From positions 124,001 through 188,000 of the forward strand of contig NZ_BCXJ01000002.1 of NCBI RefSeq assembly GCF_001598215.1: a stretch of 64,000 nucleotides of DNA. Reading direction: 5' to 3'. This stretch comes from Shouchella clausii. GTDB lineage: Bacteria; Bacillota; Bacilli; Bacillales; Bacillaceae_D. A program made the position numbers and the translations under genes. Under the pieces are notes generated by a model that searched no databases, was not told where the DNA came from, and was given only the letters and a program-made list of their open reading frames with translations. Numbering within the stretch: position 1 is the stretch's first letter; every line of letters begins with the position of its first letter. Positions 27,912-36,555 of the stretch are shown piece by piece.

Positions 27912-29703
27912 AAGCGACACCTTCTTTTTTTCCCGTTCTATTAAACGGGTTTTTTATTGAGGTATATACCGCTTGTTCTAACTCTTCGGCTAGTTCATCG
28001 ACATCATGGAAACGCGTAAGTAAATTTGCTTTGCAAGCGAGCTCTTCGTTTCCCAGTAAGCCTTGTACAAAGCGCTTGCCTGCGCCAATCAAAGTAACCT
28101 CCATTTCAGTAAGCGCTGACCGCAACACGCCCAGCAAAACCGCTTCTTCCTGGAGACTGTCAACGCCAAAACGGCAGATTAATGAAAACACTTGGTTTAA
28201 GACCAAGTAATAAGCAAAGCGATCGTCAATAAGGGCATCGTTGTAAAACAGACCATGGGCTTCCTTTAATTTAGGCTCTTTTGCCAACAGAGTGTCCTTA
28301 TAAGAATTTGCCAAGTAATAGCCTTGATTGTCACGGTAATAAAAAGCGCTCGGATAGCCGTTATAAATGTTGATTAGGCTATTTTGCTGGTGTGCTTCAA
28401 GTGCCAAACCAAGTTCGTCGTACAAATGGATAAGTGGGCGAACAGCTATGTCAATATATTGTTTAAACCAATTAAGGCTAACTGTGGAGACTGGCAGGCA
28501 TTCGCGCACAGCGATTGTTTGAATTAAGCCTGCAAGCTTTGAGCGATAGCCAGGCAATGGATCTTGTGTAAGAGCAGCAATAGAAGTGACGCCAACACCG
28601 CCATCTTGAAAGGGATTTTCTCGAACGATCGTTTCGAACCCACTTTCTTCCATTCCAGGAAAACGCACCGTCATATAAGCTGGATCCCTGATCATGTGGA
28701 ATCCCTTGTACATCTGGATCGTCTCCGAATGGTGCAGCAACGTTGCTACCAACATTCCTGCCTGGAGTTCATGACGCCGATTCAATCGGAGTGAGTTGGT
28801 GACTTTTACTGGAATCGAAAACTTATACATCCATTTTCCTGATTCACTTGTAACCGTTCGTATTGAAGAGGTCGCGCTAAAAAGCTTTCCCGCTGGTCCT
28901 ATGTCTTTTATCAACCCTTGCTCCATCACGTTTATAACAGGAGTTTGCTTTAGCAAGTATTGCGCTTGTAGCGGATGCATCGGAAAAACGATCCATTTTT
29001 TATTGCCTTCATTTAGAAATGTAGCAGCGCCAACGTCTTGTGCCACCAATTCACAGGCACTGTGCTCAAACAACGAGCCGTGTTCAACAAGGTCATGGTG
29101 GATAAGAAAATAATGGAGTTGAAACCGCGCTTTTAGCTCTGGTGCATATAATGAATGTTGCCAGTAAGCCATGCCTTGCCTGCTTTTCGGCGTGGGATGG
29201 AGCCAATGTCCATATAAGAGCGACTGCTCCGAATCAATAAAACGTTGTTTACTTTCGTATAGTTTTTCCCCATCTTTTTGCCGCGCTTCAATATAGGATT
29301 CCATCGTTTGAAGACTATCAATCATGCGCAATAAGCATTCTCCAAAACAAGAGCTTCGCTTTTCCGGGTTTGATTTTGTTTGTGCATGCAGCTCTTGTAC
29401 AAGCAAAATCATTGCTGAAAAAGGCTCTTCTAGTTGCCACTTCCCACCTTGCTTAACCTGGAAAACATCCCCAAACGTGTGGCGGCCGACAAGGGATCTG
29501 TAAAGCAGATCGATCCATAACGTGGTTTTTTGCTTTGGCAAATGTAGTTCCATAATGAAAGGGCCGTGCATCTTTTGTTGTAATTCGACCTCATCCACGC
29601 TCGTTAATGGCCTCATGCACCCTGTCCCCGTTTCGCGAATAAAGCCGTTTACAAACGCTTGAAATGACGCACTTTCGGCAATATGCTTCGTTGATGGAGC
29701 CAT
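27883..29703 (-). CDS. asbA: Petrobactin synthetase AsbA (IucA/IucC family)
   Basis: 606 residues, NIS synthetase that condenses citrate with spermidine in the first committed step. Family motifs: GHWLHPTPKSRQGM, WIVFPMHPLQAQYLL, SATSSIRTVTS, VTNSLRLNRRHELQ and ALEAHQQNSLINI. AGAAGGGATG precedes the ATG. A Fur-like box 25-40 nt upstream implies iron-responsive expression of the whole asbABCDEF operon. Confidence 0.93.
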   Translation of the reverse strand: MAPSTKHIAESASFQAFVNGFIRETGTGCMRPLTSVDEVELQQKMHGPFIMELHLPKQKTTLWIDLLYRSLVGRHTFGDVFQVKQGGKWQLEEPFSAMILLVQELHAQTKSNPEKRSSCFGECLLRMIDSLQTMESYIEARQKDGEKLYESKQRFIDSEQSLLYGHWLHPTPKSRQGMAYWQHSLYAPELKARFQLHYFLIHHDLVEHGSLFEHSACELVAQDVGAATFLNEGNKKWIVFPMHPLQAQYLLKQTPVINVMEQGLIKDIGPAGKLFSATSSIRTVTSESGKWMYKFSIPVKVTNSLRLNRRHELQAGMLVATLLHHSETIQMYKGFHMIRDPAYMTVRFPGMEESGFETIVRENPFQDGGVGVTSIAALTQDPLPGYRSKLAGLIQTIAVRECLPVSTVSLNWFKQYIDIAVRPLIHLYDELGLALEAHQQNSLINIYNGYPSAFYYRDNQGYYLANSYKDTLLAKEPKLKEAHGLFYNDALIDDRFAYYLVLNQVFSLICRFGVDSLQEEAVLLGVLRSALTEMEVTLIGAGKRFVQGLLGNEELACKANLLTRFHDVDELAEELEQAVYTSIKNPFNRTGKKEGVAYAHAGSSMF

Positions 29704-29728
29704 GTTTTCATCCCTTCTGGAAATCCAA

Positions 29729-29743
29729 TGAGATTTATTCTCA
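29729..29743 (-). promoter_or_regulatory. Fur-like box before asbA
   Basis: TGAGATTTATTCTCA, a 7-1-7 inverted repeat with one broken pair, close to the Bacillus Fur box. It ends 26 nt before the asbA ATG. Confidence 0.75.
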
Positions 29744-29751
29744 ATTGAGTT

Positions 29752-29774
29752 GAAAAAAAACGGGTTTCCCCGTT
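29752..29774 (-). terminator. Terminator between hmoA-like gene and asbA
   Basis: AACGGG/CCCGTT stem with an eight-T run on the minus strand. It separates the heme monooxygenase gene from the asb operon. Confidence 0.8.
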
Positions 29775-29828
29775 ATACTTGTACAACAACCGGTTAATCG
29801 ACTCCTTTTTTCATCTTCTAGTAGCCCA

Positions 29829-30167
29829 TTAGCTTTCATGTTTAACAGGTTTGCGATACGATTTGCCTGCTAATTGGTTGTATACTTTTTGGTTGGAATC
29901 AATTATATACGCTGGCTTAGGCTTGCCGCGATTGGCACGATGGCCAGCCAAATGGGCATCACTTTTCTCCCAAGCCTTCCAAGCCTCTTCTGACTCCCAG
30001 CGAATAAGCACTAAAATCTCTTCTTGGCCTTTTCGTGGTTTTTGCTTCATTACTTGTAATTCAATAAACCCTGGCTGCTCTTCAATTACTCCGTCAGCAG
30101 CGAATTTTTCAACCATTTTGTCTCCATGCCCTTCTTCCACAATGAGCGTTTTCGTTTGTAAAAACAT
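29829..30167 (-). CDS. hmoA: Heme-degrading monooxygenase, HmoA/IsdG-like
   Basis: 112 residues, ABM-fold. GFIELQVMKQKPRKGQEEIL, VLIRWESEEAWKAWEKSDAH and the C-terminal RKP are typical of HmoA/IsdG-type enzymes that open the heme ring and free iron. AGGAGGG precedes the ATG, and a good Fur-like box lies at 30204-30218. Its own terminator isolates it from asbA, but both serve iron supply. Confidence 0.87.
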   Translation of the reverse strand: MFLQTKTLIVEEGHGDKMVEKFAADGVIEEQPGFIELQVMKQKPRKGQEEILVLIRWESEEAWKAWEKSDAHLAGHRANRGKPKPAYIIDSNQKVYNQLAGKSYRKPVKHES

Positions 30168-30203
30168 TGAAATCCCTCCTCGTCTTATCTACTTACATTA
30201 TAT

Positions 30204-30218
30204 TGATAACGATTCTCA
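30204..30218 (-). promoter_or_regulatory. Fur-like box before the heme monooxygenase gene
   Basis: TGATAACGATTCTCA (plus-strand reading), a 7-1-7 repeat matching the Fur consensus closely, 37 nt upstream of the start. Confidence 0.8.
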
Positions 30219-30376
30219 TTTTCAACTGTTTTTTTGAAATTGCTTCCATTTGCTCATGGCTGATCGACTCCGATTACGAACACTAGCCCCTTGTCTTCCG
30301 CGGTTAACCTGAACAATATACACTGCCATTCCTATCATCTTTGCTTCCTTAAGACGCGACAATGGTCCTAGTTACT

Positions 30377-30406
30377 TAAAAAACACGCGCGTATCGCACG
30401 TGTTTA
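30377..30406 (-). terminator. Terminator of mccAB
   Basis: Hairpin of ACACG...CGTGT type overlapping the mccB stop, with six T on the minus strand. Confidence 0.78.
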
Positions 30407-31540
30407 AAAAACCGTTAGCCCTATTTCCAAATCTTCGGCCAGATCTTCAAAGTCTTCTAAACCAATAGACAAACGAACGAGTGTATTTGTAATGCCAAGA
30501 GCGCGCCGCCTGTCTTCTGGGATCGAGGCATGGGTCATTTTAGCTGGCAATGAAATCAGGCTTTCGACCGCTCCGAGGCTCTCTGCTAAAGTAAAATAGG
30601 TCGTTTTGTTTAACACATTGTTAGCAATGTCTTCACTCGCAGCCTCAAAGGAAATAATGCCGCCAAACCCTCTCGCTTGCAAAGCATGCGTCGCATGGCC
30701 AGGATGTTCAACTAAACCTGGATAGTAAATCCGGCTGACATTTGGGTGGCCAAGCAAAAACTTTACGAGCATACGCGCATTCGTTTCGATTTCTTCCATT
30801 CTTACCGCAAGCGTTTTGATGCCCCGCATCAATAGCCAACTGTCAGTTGGTCCAAGAACAGCGCCTGTCGCATTTTGGATAAAAGCGAGCGTTTCAGCTA
30901 GTTTTTCGTCTTTTACGACTACCGCTCCGGCAACAACGTCACTATGGCCGCCTAAATATTTCGTAGCGCTGTGGACGACAATATCTGCTCCTAATACAAG
31001 AGGGTTTTGCCAATAAGGGGTGGCAAACGTATTATCAACGATAAGGAGTAATTCTTCCGCTTGAGCATAGCTGGCCAGTTTCCGTATATCCGTTACTTTC
31101 AGTAATGGATTTGTCGGCGTTTCGATAAAAATCGCTTTCGTTTTGCTTGTTTTTGCCCTTGCGATGGCTGTTTGATCCTCCGTATCGACAAAACTGGCTG
31201 CAATCCCTTCCCTTTGCAAAATAGTTGTAAATAGCCGGTATGTCCCGCCATACACATCATCTGTTACGATGATATGATCACCGGACGAAAAAAGCTTCAT
31301 CACCGCGGTGATCGCAGCTAATCCTGAGGCAAAGGCAAACCCATGGGTCCCGCTTTCTATATCAGCAAGCAAAGACTCGAGCGCATGGCGCGTCGGGTTG
31401 CCCGTTCGCCCATACTCATATTGAAAGTTGCCAATTCCTTTTTGTTTAAACGTGCTGGCTGGATGGATCGGTTGCGTGACTGCTCCAGTTTCATCATCCA
31501 TTCCACTGCCACCGTGGATAAGCTGTGTCTTTTTCCTCAC
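30404..31540 (-). CDS. mccB: Cystathionine gamma-lyase / homocysteine gamma-lyase
   Basis: 378 residues, Cys/Met metabolism PLP family. The Schiff-base Lys lies in VHSATKYLGGHSDVVAGAV; the N-terminal TQPIHPASTFKQ and the C-terminal LVRLSIGLEDFEDLAEDLE are canonical. With MccA it converts homocysteine to cysteine through cystathionine. ATG overlaps the mccA stop (ATGA). Unlike the B. subtilis operon, no mtnN or methyltransferase gene precedes the pair here. Confidence 0.9.
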   Translation of the reverse strand: MRKKTQLIHGGSGMDDETGAVTQPIHPASTFKQKGIGNFQYEYGRTGNPTRHALESLLADIESGTHGFAFASGLAAITAVMKLFSSGDHIIVTDDVYGGTYRLFTTILQREGIAASFVDTEDQTAIARAKTSKTKAIFIETPTNPLLKVTDIRKLASYAQAEELLLIVDNTFATPYWQNPLVLGADIVVHSATKYLGGHSDVVAGAVVVKDEKLAETLAFIQNATGAVLGPTDSWLLMRGIKTLAVRMEEIETNARMLVKFLLGHPNVSRIYYPGLVEHPGHATHALQARGFGGIISFEAASEDIANNVLNKTTYFTLAESLGAVESLISLPAKMTHASIPEDRRRALGITNTLVRLSIGLEDFEDLAEDLEIGLTVF

Positions 31541-32463
31541 AAAGGTTCCTCCTCATAAATGCCTTTGCTCATATACCGTTCCGCCCCATCAGGAAAGACA
31601 GTGACGATGCAGGCACACTCGTCAGCGATTTTTGCCTCTTGTAGGGCAGCTTCAAGAGCAGCACCAGAAGAACTGCCGACAAGCACACCTTGACGTTCAG
31701 CAAGTTCCCGTGTCCGCTTGAACGCTTGGCTGTCCGAGATCGTATAAATGGCTTCAAACAAAGACTTGTTTACAAAGTCTGGAACGAATTCCATCCCAAT
31801 CCCTTCAGTCCGGTGCGGACCTGGCTTCCCGCCATTTAAAATCGAGCCCTCTGGTTCAACAACAACAGTGCGGATGCCAGGGATAACTTCCTTTAAATAA
31901 GCGGCTGTTCCTGAAAACGTCCCTCCTGTTCCGGCGCCCGCAACAAAAACATCAACTTTTCCGTCAAGCTGGTGAACAATTTCTGGTCCGAGCGACTCAT
32001 AATAAGCGAGTGGATTCGCTTTATTGCTGAACTGCTGCGGACAATAAGCATCATCAAGCTCTTGTTCTAATGCTTTTGCTTTGGCAATTGCCCCCTTCAT
32101 GCCATGTTCACTCGGTGTATGGACGATGACAGCTCCGAGTGCGCGCATCAACTGCTGCTTTTCGACGCTAAATGCCTTTGGGACGACACAAATGACCTTT
32201 ACATCCGTGCCAATGGCTGCGAGAGCAAGGGCAATCCCTGTATTTCCAGCCGTTGGCTCAATTAACGTGCCCTTTGCTGTGATTTTCCCTGTGGCGATTG
32301 CTTCCTTGAGGAGTTTGACGCCTAAACGGTCTTTAATGCTTCCTCCAGGATTGGTATACTCCAATTTCGCAAATAAACGCACACGGCGTGGGAGCGGAAA
32401 GGCCGTCAGCTCAAGCATGGGCGTTGAACCGATAAGTTCATGGATATGGCGGTACACTTCCAT
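31537..32463 (-). CDS. mccA: Cystathionine beta-synthase-type (O-acetylserine-dependent) enzyme
   Basis: 308 residues, fold II PLP enzyme. The PLP Lys lies in YTNPGGSIKDRLGVK, the substrate loop is PTAGNTGIALA and the PLP-phosphate loop is AGTGGTFSGTAAYL. CysK and MccA look alike; the coupling with mccB, the EGIGMEFVPDF segment and lack of other CysK context favour MccA. GAGGTGG lies just before the ATG. Confidence 0.88.
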   Translation of the reverse strand: MEVYRHIHELIGSTPMLELTAFPLPRRVRLFAKLEYTNPGGSIKDRLGVKLLKEAIATGKITAKGTLIEPTAGNTGIALALAAIGTDVKVICVVPKAFSVEKQQLMRALGAVIVHTPSEHGMKGAIAKAKALEQELDDAYCPQQFSNKANPLAYYESLGPEIVHQLDGKVDVFVAGAGTGGTFSGTAAYLKEVIPGIRTVVVEPEGSILNGGKPGPHRTEGIGMEFVPDFVNKSLFEAIYTISDSQAFKRTRELAERQGVLVGSSSGAALEAALQEAKIADECACIVTVFPDGAERYMSKGIYEEEPL

Positions 32464-32544
32464 CTAACCACCTCATTTGCGCTGCCGTTTATTCCAACGT
32501 ATGTCGTGAACTTGGATTGGTGCCTACTTTTGAAGAAGAGAAAA

Positions 32545-32571
32545 AGCGCCGCCAGAAACACGGGCAGCGCT
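32545..32571 (-). terminator. Terminator of LLM monooxygenase gene 32582-33586
   Basis: AGCGC.GCC/GGC.GCGCT stem with TTTTT on the minus strand. Confidence 0.75.
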
Positions 32572-32581
32572 ATAGGGGAGA

Positions 32582-33586
32582 CTACAAAGAAACAAGTTGT
32601 GGGTAAATTTCAGCTAATAGCCGGTATGAATGGAGGCGATCGCTAAGCTCTGGCGCATGCGTCAACACCATCAACTCATCGACATTAAGCTCGCTAGCAA
32701 TGGCATCAAGACGTTCTTTCACATGCTGTTTGTCGCCTACAATTGCGGTTGATGGCACGTCCATTACAGCAGCGCGCTCTTCTTCGTTCAACTGGGAAAG
32801 AAAATAAGCCGTTTCCGCTTCAGTCGGAATAGCGGCCATCATCCTCCCTTGTTGATTGGCCGTTTGCCACAGCCTCACAGAACGGTAAAGCCGCCTCGCT
32901 TTTTCGTTGGATTCCGCGCATAGAACAAACACACAAACAATCGGTTTCGTAGCCCGATTCGCACGCTTCCGATAGTGGGCAATGACATCTTGGCCGTTTT
33001 GATCATCCATAAAATGACCATAAACATAATGGAGGTTATGTTTAGCCGCTAAGGCAGCGCTTTTCTTAGACGTTCCAAGCATATACACAGTCGGCGGTTC
33101 ATAAGGAAGAGGTTCAGCTTGTAAAGAGGCGTATTTATGCCCTTCTGGAAAATCCCGGTTGAGAAAATGCATCAGCTCTGCCATACGCTCATCCATTGTA
33201 TGAATGCGTTCAATAAAGTTGCCAGAAAGGGCTTCCGCTGCTTCTGCCGAACCTCCTGGGGACCGGCCCAAGCCAAGATCGATCCGCCCTGGAAGAAGGT
33301 TGGCAAGCATGTGAAAAGACTCTGCGACTTTAAAAGGGGCATAATGAGGAAGCAGGATCGCGCCAGCTCCTAAGCGGATAGAGTTGGTTTTAGCGCCGAT
33401 GTAGGCCAGTAAAATTTCTGGGCTTGGCGAAAGCAAGCCATGCAAATCGTGGTGTTCGGCCACCCAGTAACGGGAATATCCCATGCTTTCAGCTGCTTGA
33501 GCCAAGTCGGCCGTTTCCTTTAAGGCAAATTCATTTGTTGTCTCACTGGAGCGAGGAACTTGGTCTAGCACACTAAGTTTTATCAC
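32582..33586 (-). CDS. LLM class flavin-dependent oxidoreductase
   Basis: 334 residues, bacterial luciferase-like fold. [55 protein letters not shown] and YMLGTSKKSAALAAKH are the family blocks. It resembles MsnO8-type enzymes (FMN- or F420-like cofactor, substrate unknown). The start is GTG with AGAAGG 6 nt upstream. A second family member lies 1.2 kb away with spoIISAB between them. Confidence 0.88.
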   Translation of the reverse strand: MIKLSVLDQVPRSSETTNEFALKETADLAQAAESMGYSRYWVAEHHDLHGLLSPSPEILLAYIGAKTNSIRLGAGAILLPHYAPFKVAESFHMLANLLPGRIDLGLGRSPGGSAEAAEALSGNFIERIHTMDERMAELMHFLNRDFPEGHKYASLQAEPLPYEPPTVYMLGTSKKSAALAAKHNLHYVYGHFMDDQNGQDVIAHYRKRANRATKPIVCVFVLCAESNEKARRLYRSVRLWQTANQQGRMMAAIPTEAETAYFLSQLNEEERAAVMDVPSTAIVGDKQHVKERLDAIASELNVDELMVLTHAPELSDRLHSYRLLAEIYPQLVSL

Positions 33587-33658
33587 AAGAATCCTTCTTT
33601 CATTTAGTCTTCCTTTACCGTATCGAATTTTGCAGGAATTAGCAACTTAAACACAAAA

Positions 33659-33686
33659 AAGCAGAATGGACGAGCCCATTCTGCTT
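33659..33686 (-). terminator. Terminator of the spoIISA-spoIISB module
   Basis: AAGCAGAATGG/CCATTCTGCTT stem overlapping the spoIISB stop, with a T-run on the minus strand. Confidence 0.85.
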
Positions 33687-33831
33687 AGCGCGCTTTCCGT
33701 TTTTTGCCTGAGTTCCATTTCTTAAAAAGCTGAATCGCTTCTTTGTTCTTTTTTTGCAAATCAGCCGTATACGGAGAGGTAGCAAACGCAGGAAGCACAC
33801 TGTTAGTTGACTTCTTTGTCGTTTTCTTCAT
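33685..33831 (-). CDS. spoIISB: SpoIISB-like antitoxin
   Basis: A 48-residue basic protein, MKKTTKKSTNSVLPAFATSP then YTADLQKKNKEAIQLFKKWN and SGKKRKAR. The KKSTNSV ... SPYTADLQKKNKEAI pattern parallels B. subtilis SpoIISB (KKRSTTSV ... SPHTARIFKENERLI, recalled from memory). It lies 86 nt downstream of the toxin gene with a strong terminator over its stop. A TATAAT at 33854-33859 suggests a private promoter, as known in B. subtilis. SpoIISB wraps the toxin's cytosolic domain and blocks it. Confidence 0.8.
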   Translation of the reverse strand: MKKTTKKSTNSVLPAFATSPYTADLQKKNKEAIQLFKKWNSGKKRKAR

Positions 33832-33917
33832 CAACCCTTCACCCACTCAACTCATTATAAGATAGACTATTCCTGCATGCTTTCATCGGTGAGAATGGCT
33901 ATGCCTATTTTTCCCAA

Positions 33918-34670
33918 TCATTCTTCAGACGGATCTTCATCCCCACCTTGAGACAAGAGATCATAGATGGCCACAAGTGAGGCAAACAAGAGTGCATCGA
34001 ATTCGGTAAGCCGCTCTTCAGAAGACAGTTTAATGACATGGTTCTCACCTTGTAAAATCACAGGAATGAAAACAAGTTTATCTTTTTCTCCGTAGTAGAC
34101 ATCCTGTCTTTCCAATGTCGCTCTTACCGTCGTGCGATCTTTGAAATGCACAAGCAAATGGTCTTTATCGCCTTGTGTCATGAAGGGAAAGACGCTTGCT
34201 TGGATTTCAGTCTTGTCGGCAAACCTTGCTAGAATTTCTCTCACACCGGTAATATATGCACGCTGCCCTCCGTAATAGACGTTAATCGAGTCACTTTTTA
34301 GTAAACGAAAAAAAGCTTTTAGCCTGTCTTGTTGCGCTTTGAGCACTTGGTCGTTTGCTTCAATCAGTTGACCGGTATCGATTGTAAACATATTGGAACC
34401 AATTCGTTGCACGTAAGCGCTCAAAAAAACAAAGGCGTCGACAACAACGAAAAGCATAGCAATAATCAGATAGTGATTCCACTGAGTAAAAATACTTTCT
34501 GGGTAAAACGTCCATGTAAATGCTGCTCCAGCGACAAACCATGCGTACCATAATCTTCGTATGATTGGCAGCCGTTTTTTTGTCTCCTCTTCCCACCGCC
34601 AAGACGCAAATACATATAGCCCTAGCCCTAATACGGTCAACCACACAAGTAATTGGTACAGTAGAAGCAT
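33918..34670 (-). CDS. spoIISA: SpoIISA family membrane toxin
   Basis: 250 residues. Three transmembrane helices in the first 90 residues (LLYQLLVWLTVLGLGLYVFA; RLWYAWFVAGAAFTWTFYP; YLIIAMLFVVVDAFVFLSAY), then a cytosolic GAF-like domain (SINVYYGGQRAYITGVREIL ... VYYGEKDKLVFIPVILQGEN ... LTEFDALLFASLVAIYDLL). All blocks match B. subtilis SpoIISA, a programmed-death toxin that damages the membrane. GGGGGTGAAC precedes the ATG. Forms a toxin-antitoxin pair with the small gene downstream. Confidence 0.92.
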   Translation of the reverse strand: MLLLYQLLVWLTVLGLGLYVFASWRWEEETKKRLPIIRRLWYAWFVAGAAFTWTFYPESIFTQWNHYLIIAMLFVVVDAFVFLSAYVQRIGSNMFTIDTGQLIEANDQVLKAQQDRLKAFFRLLKSDSINVYYGGQRAYITGVREILARFADKTEIQASVFPFMTQGDKDHLLVHFKDRTTVRATLERQDVYYGEKDKLVFIPVILQGENHVIKLSSEERLTEFDALLFASLVAIYDLLSQGGDEDPSEE

Positions 34671-34756
34671 GTGTTCACCCCCTATTTTTGCATGCTGTTA
34701 TAAAGTCTATGACAGCAACTGGACAAATAGAAATATTTCCCAACATGAATTTGCAT

Positions 34757-34791
34757 ACAAAAAAAGCTTGACCTTTTCGATCAAGCTTTTT
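34757..34791. terminator. Terminator of LLM gene 34804-35802
   Basis: AAAAAGCTTGA/TCAAGCTTTTT stem, usable in both directions. Confidence 0.85.
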
Positions 34792-34803
34792 CAATAACGA
34801 TAT

Positions 34804-35802
34804 TTAGGAAAGGAGCCCAAATTGCTCAGCAAGGAGACGAAACGATTCATATTGTTTCTGCTCATCGTAAATAGTGGTATGCAACATGAACTCGTTTGTT
34901 TCTGTTTTTTCGGCAAATCGAAGCAATCGGTCGTGAACATCAGCGGCTGTACCAATGAAAGAGCCACCTAATTGTTCCATCACCATTTGCTTTTCGTAAG
35001 GTGTCCATACGTCATCCATATTTTCTACAGCAGGTTTCAGTTTGCCTGGCCGGTTGCGGATCATCGCCAAAAACTGCTGGTAAAGACTCGAAGCAAGCAC
35101 TTCTGCCTCTTTGGCTGTTTCCGCAACAATCGCGTTAACCGCCACCATGCTGTATGGTTCGGCCAACACAGCAGAAGGTTTAAAGGACTCTTTATATACC
35201 ATTAACGCTGGCATCATATGTTGAGGGGCGAAGTGGCCAGCAAACGCGAACGGCAACCCCATTTCACCTGCAAGCCTGGCACTAAACCCACTGGAACCGA
35301 GAAGCCAAATAGGAATGTTTTCCCCTTCTCCTGGATAGGCACGGACACGTTTGGTCGCGCTTTCTGGTTGGAAATAATTTTGCAATTCTTCTACAAGCTC
35401 AGGAAAGTCATTCGCATCTTGGCCATGGCGTCTAAGCGCATGGGCCGTTAGCTGGTCGGTTCCTGGCGCACGCCCAAGGCCTAAGTCAATGCGCCCGGGG
35501 TAAAGGGCGTTTAACGTTCCAAATTGTTCTGCAATCGTTAGTGGGGCATGGTTTGGAAGCATGATCCCCCCAGAACCGACACGAATTGTTTTCGTGGCTC
35601 CTGCAATTTGCCCAATAAGCACAGCGGTAGCAGAACTTGCAATTCCTGGCATGTTATGGTGCTCTGCGACCCAGAATCGGCGGTAGCCGAATTCTTCTAC
35701 TTTTTGGGCTAATTTAATTGATTGCCTTAGTGCGTCGCTCACGCCCATTCCTTCACGGACGGGAGCCAAGTTTAAAACCGATAATGTCACACTCGTTTCC
35801 AT
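34804..35802 (-). CDS. LLM class flavin-dependent oxidoreductase
   Basis: 332 residues, luciferase-like. [55 protein letters not shown] and [18 protein letters not shown] mark the same MsnO8-like subgroup as the gene at 32582, yet the two differ widely, so they are old paralogs. AGAGGGC precedes the ATG. Substrate unknown. Confidence 0.88.
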   Translation of the reverse strand: METSVTLSVLNLAPVREGMGVSDALRQSIKLAQKVEEFGYRRFWVAEHHNMPGIASSATAVLIGQIAGATKTIRVGSGGIMLPNHAPLTIAEQFGTLNALYPGRIDLGLGRAPGTDQLTAHALRRHGQDANDFPELVEELQNYFQPESATKRVRAYPGEGENIPIWLLGSSGFSARLAGEMGLPFAFAGHFAPQHMMPALMVYKESFKPSAVLAEPYSMVAVNAIVAETAKEAEVLASSLYQQFLAMIRNRPGKLKPAVENMDDVWTPYEKQMVMEQLGGSFIGTAADVHDRLLRFAEKTETNEFMLHTTIYDEQKQYESFRLLAEQFGLLS

Positions 35803-35877
35803 TATAAGCCCTCTTTTCTATATGTGCGCTTCGCCTTTATTGTAGCGAAGGTAGTCAGCCGTTTCAATGTAGACGAA

Positions 35878-35907
35878 TTGACTTTGCCTCTTTGGTTACG
35901 ATAAAAT
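35878..35907 (+). promoter_or_regulatory. Sigma-A-type promoter of the TetR gene
   Basis: TTGACT (35878-35883), 18-nt spacer, TAAAAT (35902-35907). The -10 box runs into the operator palindrome. Confidence 0.6.
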
Positions 35908-35923
35908 GACTGATAATCAGTCA
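35907..35923. promoter_or_regulatory. Perfect 17-bp palindrome, probable TetR operator
   Basis: TGACTGATAATCAGTCA is an exact palindrome around a central A. It covers the promoter exit and lies 12 nt before the TetR start, implying autorepression. Confidence 0.78.
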
Positions 35924-35935
35924 GAGGAGTTGGAT

Positions 35936-36523
35936 ATGGATAAAAAACAAAAAATCATTGCTGCCGCACTCGTAGAATTTCAAGCAAATGGCGTGGAAAA
36001 AACGAAAGTATCCGACATTGTGAAACGGGCAGGCGTTGCCCAAGGAACGTTTTACCTCTACTTTCCGTCCAAACTTGCGCTCATGCCGGAACTTGCCCGC
36101 ATAATGGTTGGCAAGACATTGGAACGAATTGAACAAGATGTCACCAAGAAAGAAGATTTCCATAGCAAGCTGCATCAGTTAATCGAAAGCACGTTTTCGT
36201 TGACAAAGGAATACCGTGGTATTTTTGCGATCATTTACACAGGCCTAGCTGCAAGCGATTATTTGCAGCAATGGGAGCTGATTTATGAACCTTATTACGA
36301 ATGGATGACCGCTTTTTTTGAGCAAGCCGACAAACAAGCGACGATCCACCTCCCCCTTCCTGCCACCCGTTTTGCTAAATTGGCTATTGGCTTAATCGAA
36401 TCGGCTGCTGAACAAACGTATTTGTACGACAGCGGTAGTCAACAAGAAGCATGCAAAACAATCGCTGATACGTATGCTTTTTTAACGCGCACCCTCTGCG
36501 CCGATAAACCGGCATCTTTTTAG
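35936..36523 (+). CDS. TetR family transcriptional regulator
   Basis: 195 residues. The HTH is KIIAAALVEFQANGVEKTKV then SDIVKRAGVAQGTFYLYFPS; the remainder is an all-helical ligand domain. ATG 35936 has GAGGAG 6 nt upstream. The palindrome before it is a likely operator. It precedes the Eis-like acetyltransferase by 32 nt, so the two form an operon. Confidence 0.88.
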   Translation: MDKKQKIIAAALVEFQANGVEKTKVSDIVKRAGVAQGTFYLYFPSKLALMPELARIMVGKTLERIEQDVTKKEDFHSKLHQLIESTFSLTKEYRGIFAIIYTGLAASDYLQQWELIYEPYYEWMTAFFEQADKQATIHLPLPATRFAKLAIGLIESAAEQTYLYDSGSQQEACKTIADTYAFLTRTLCADKPASF

Positions 36524-36555
36524 AAAAATTACATGTAGAAAAGGATTTGACAATC

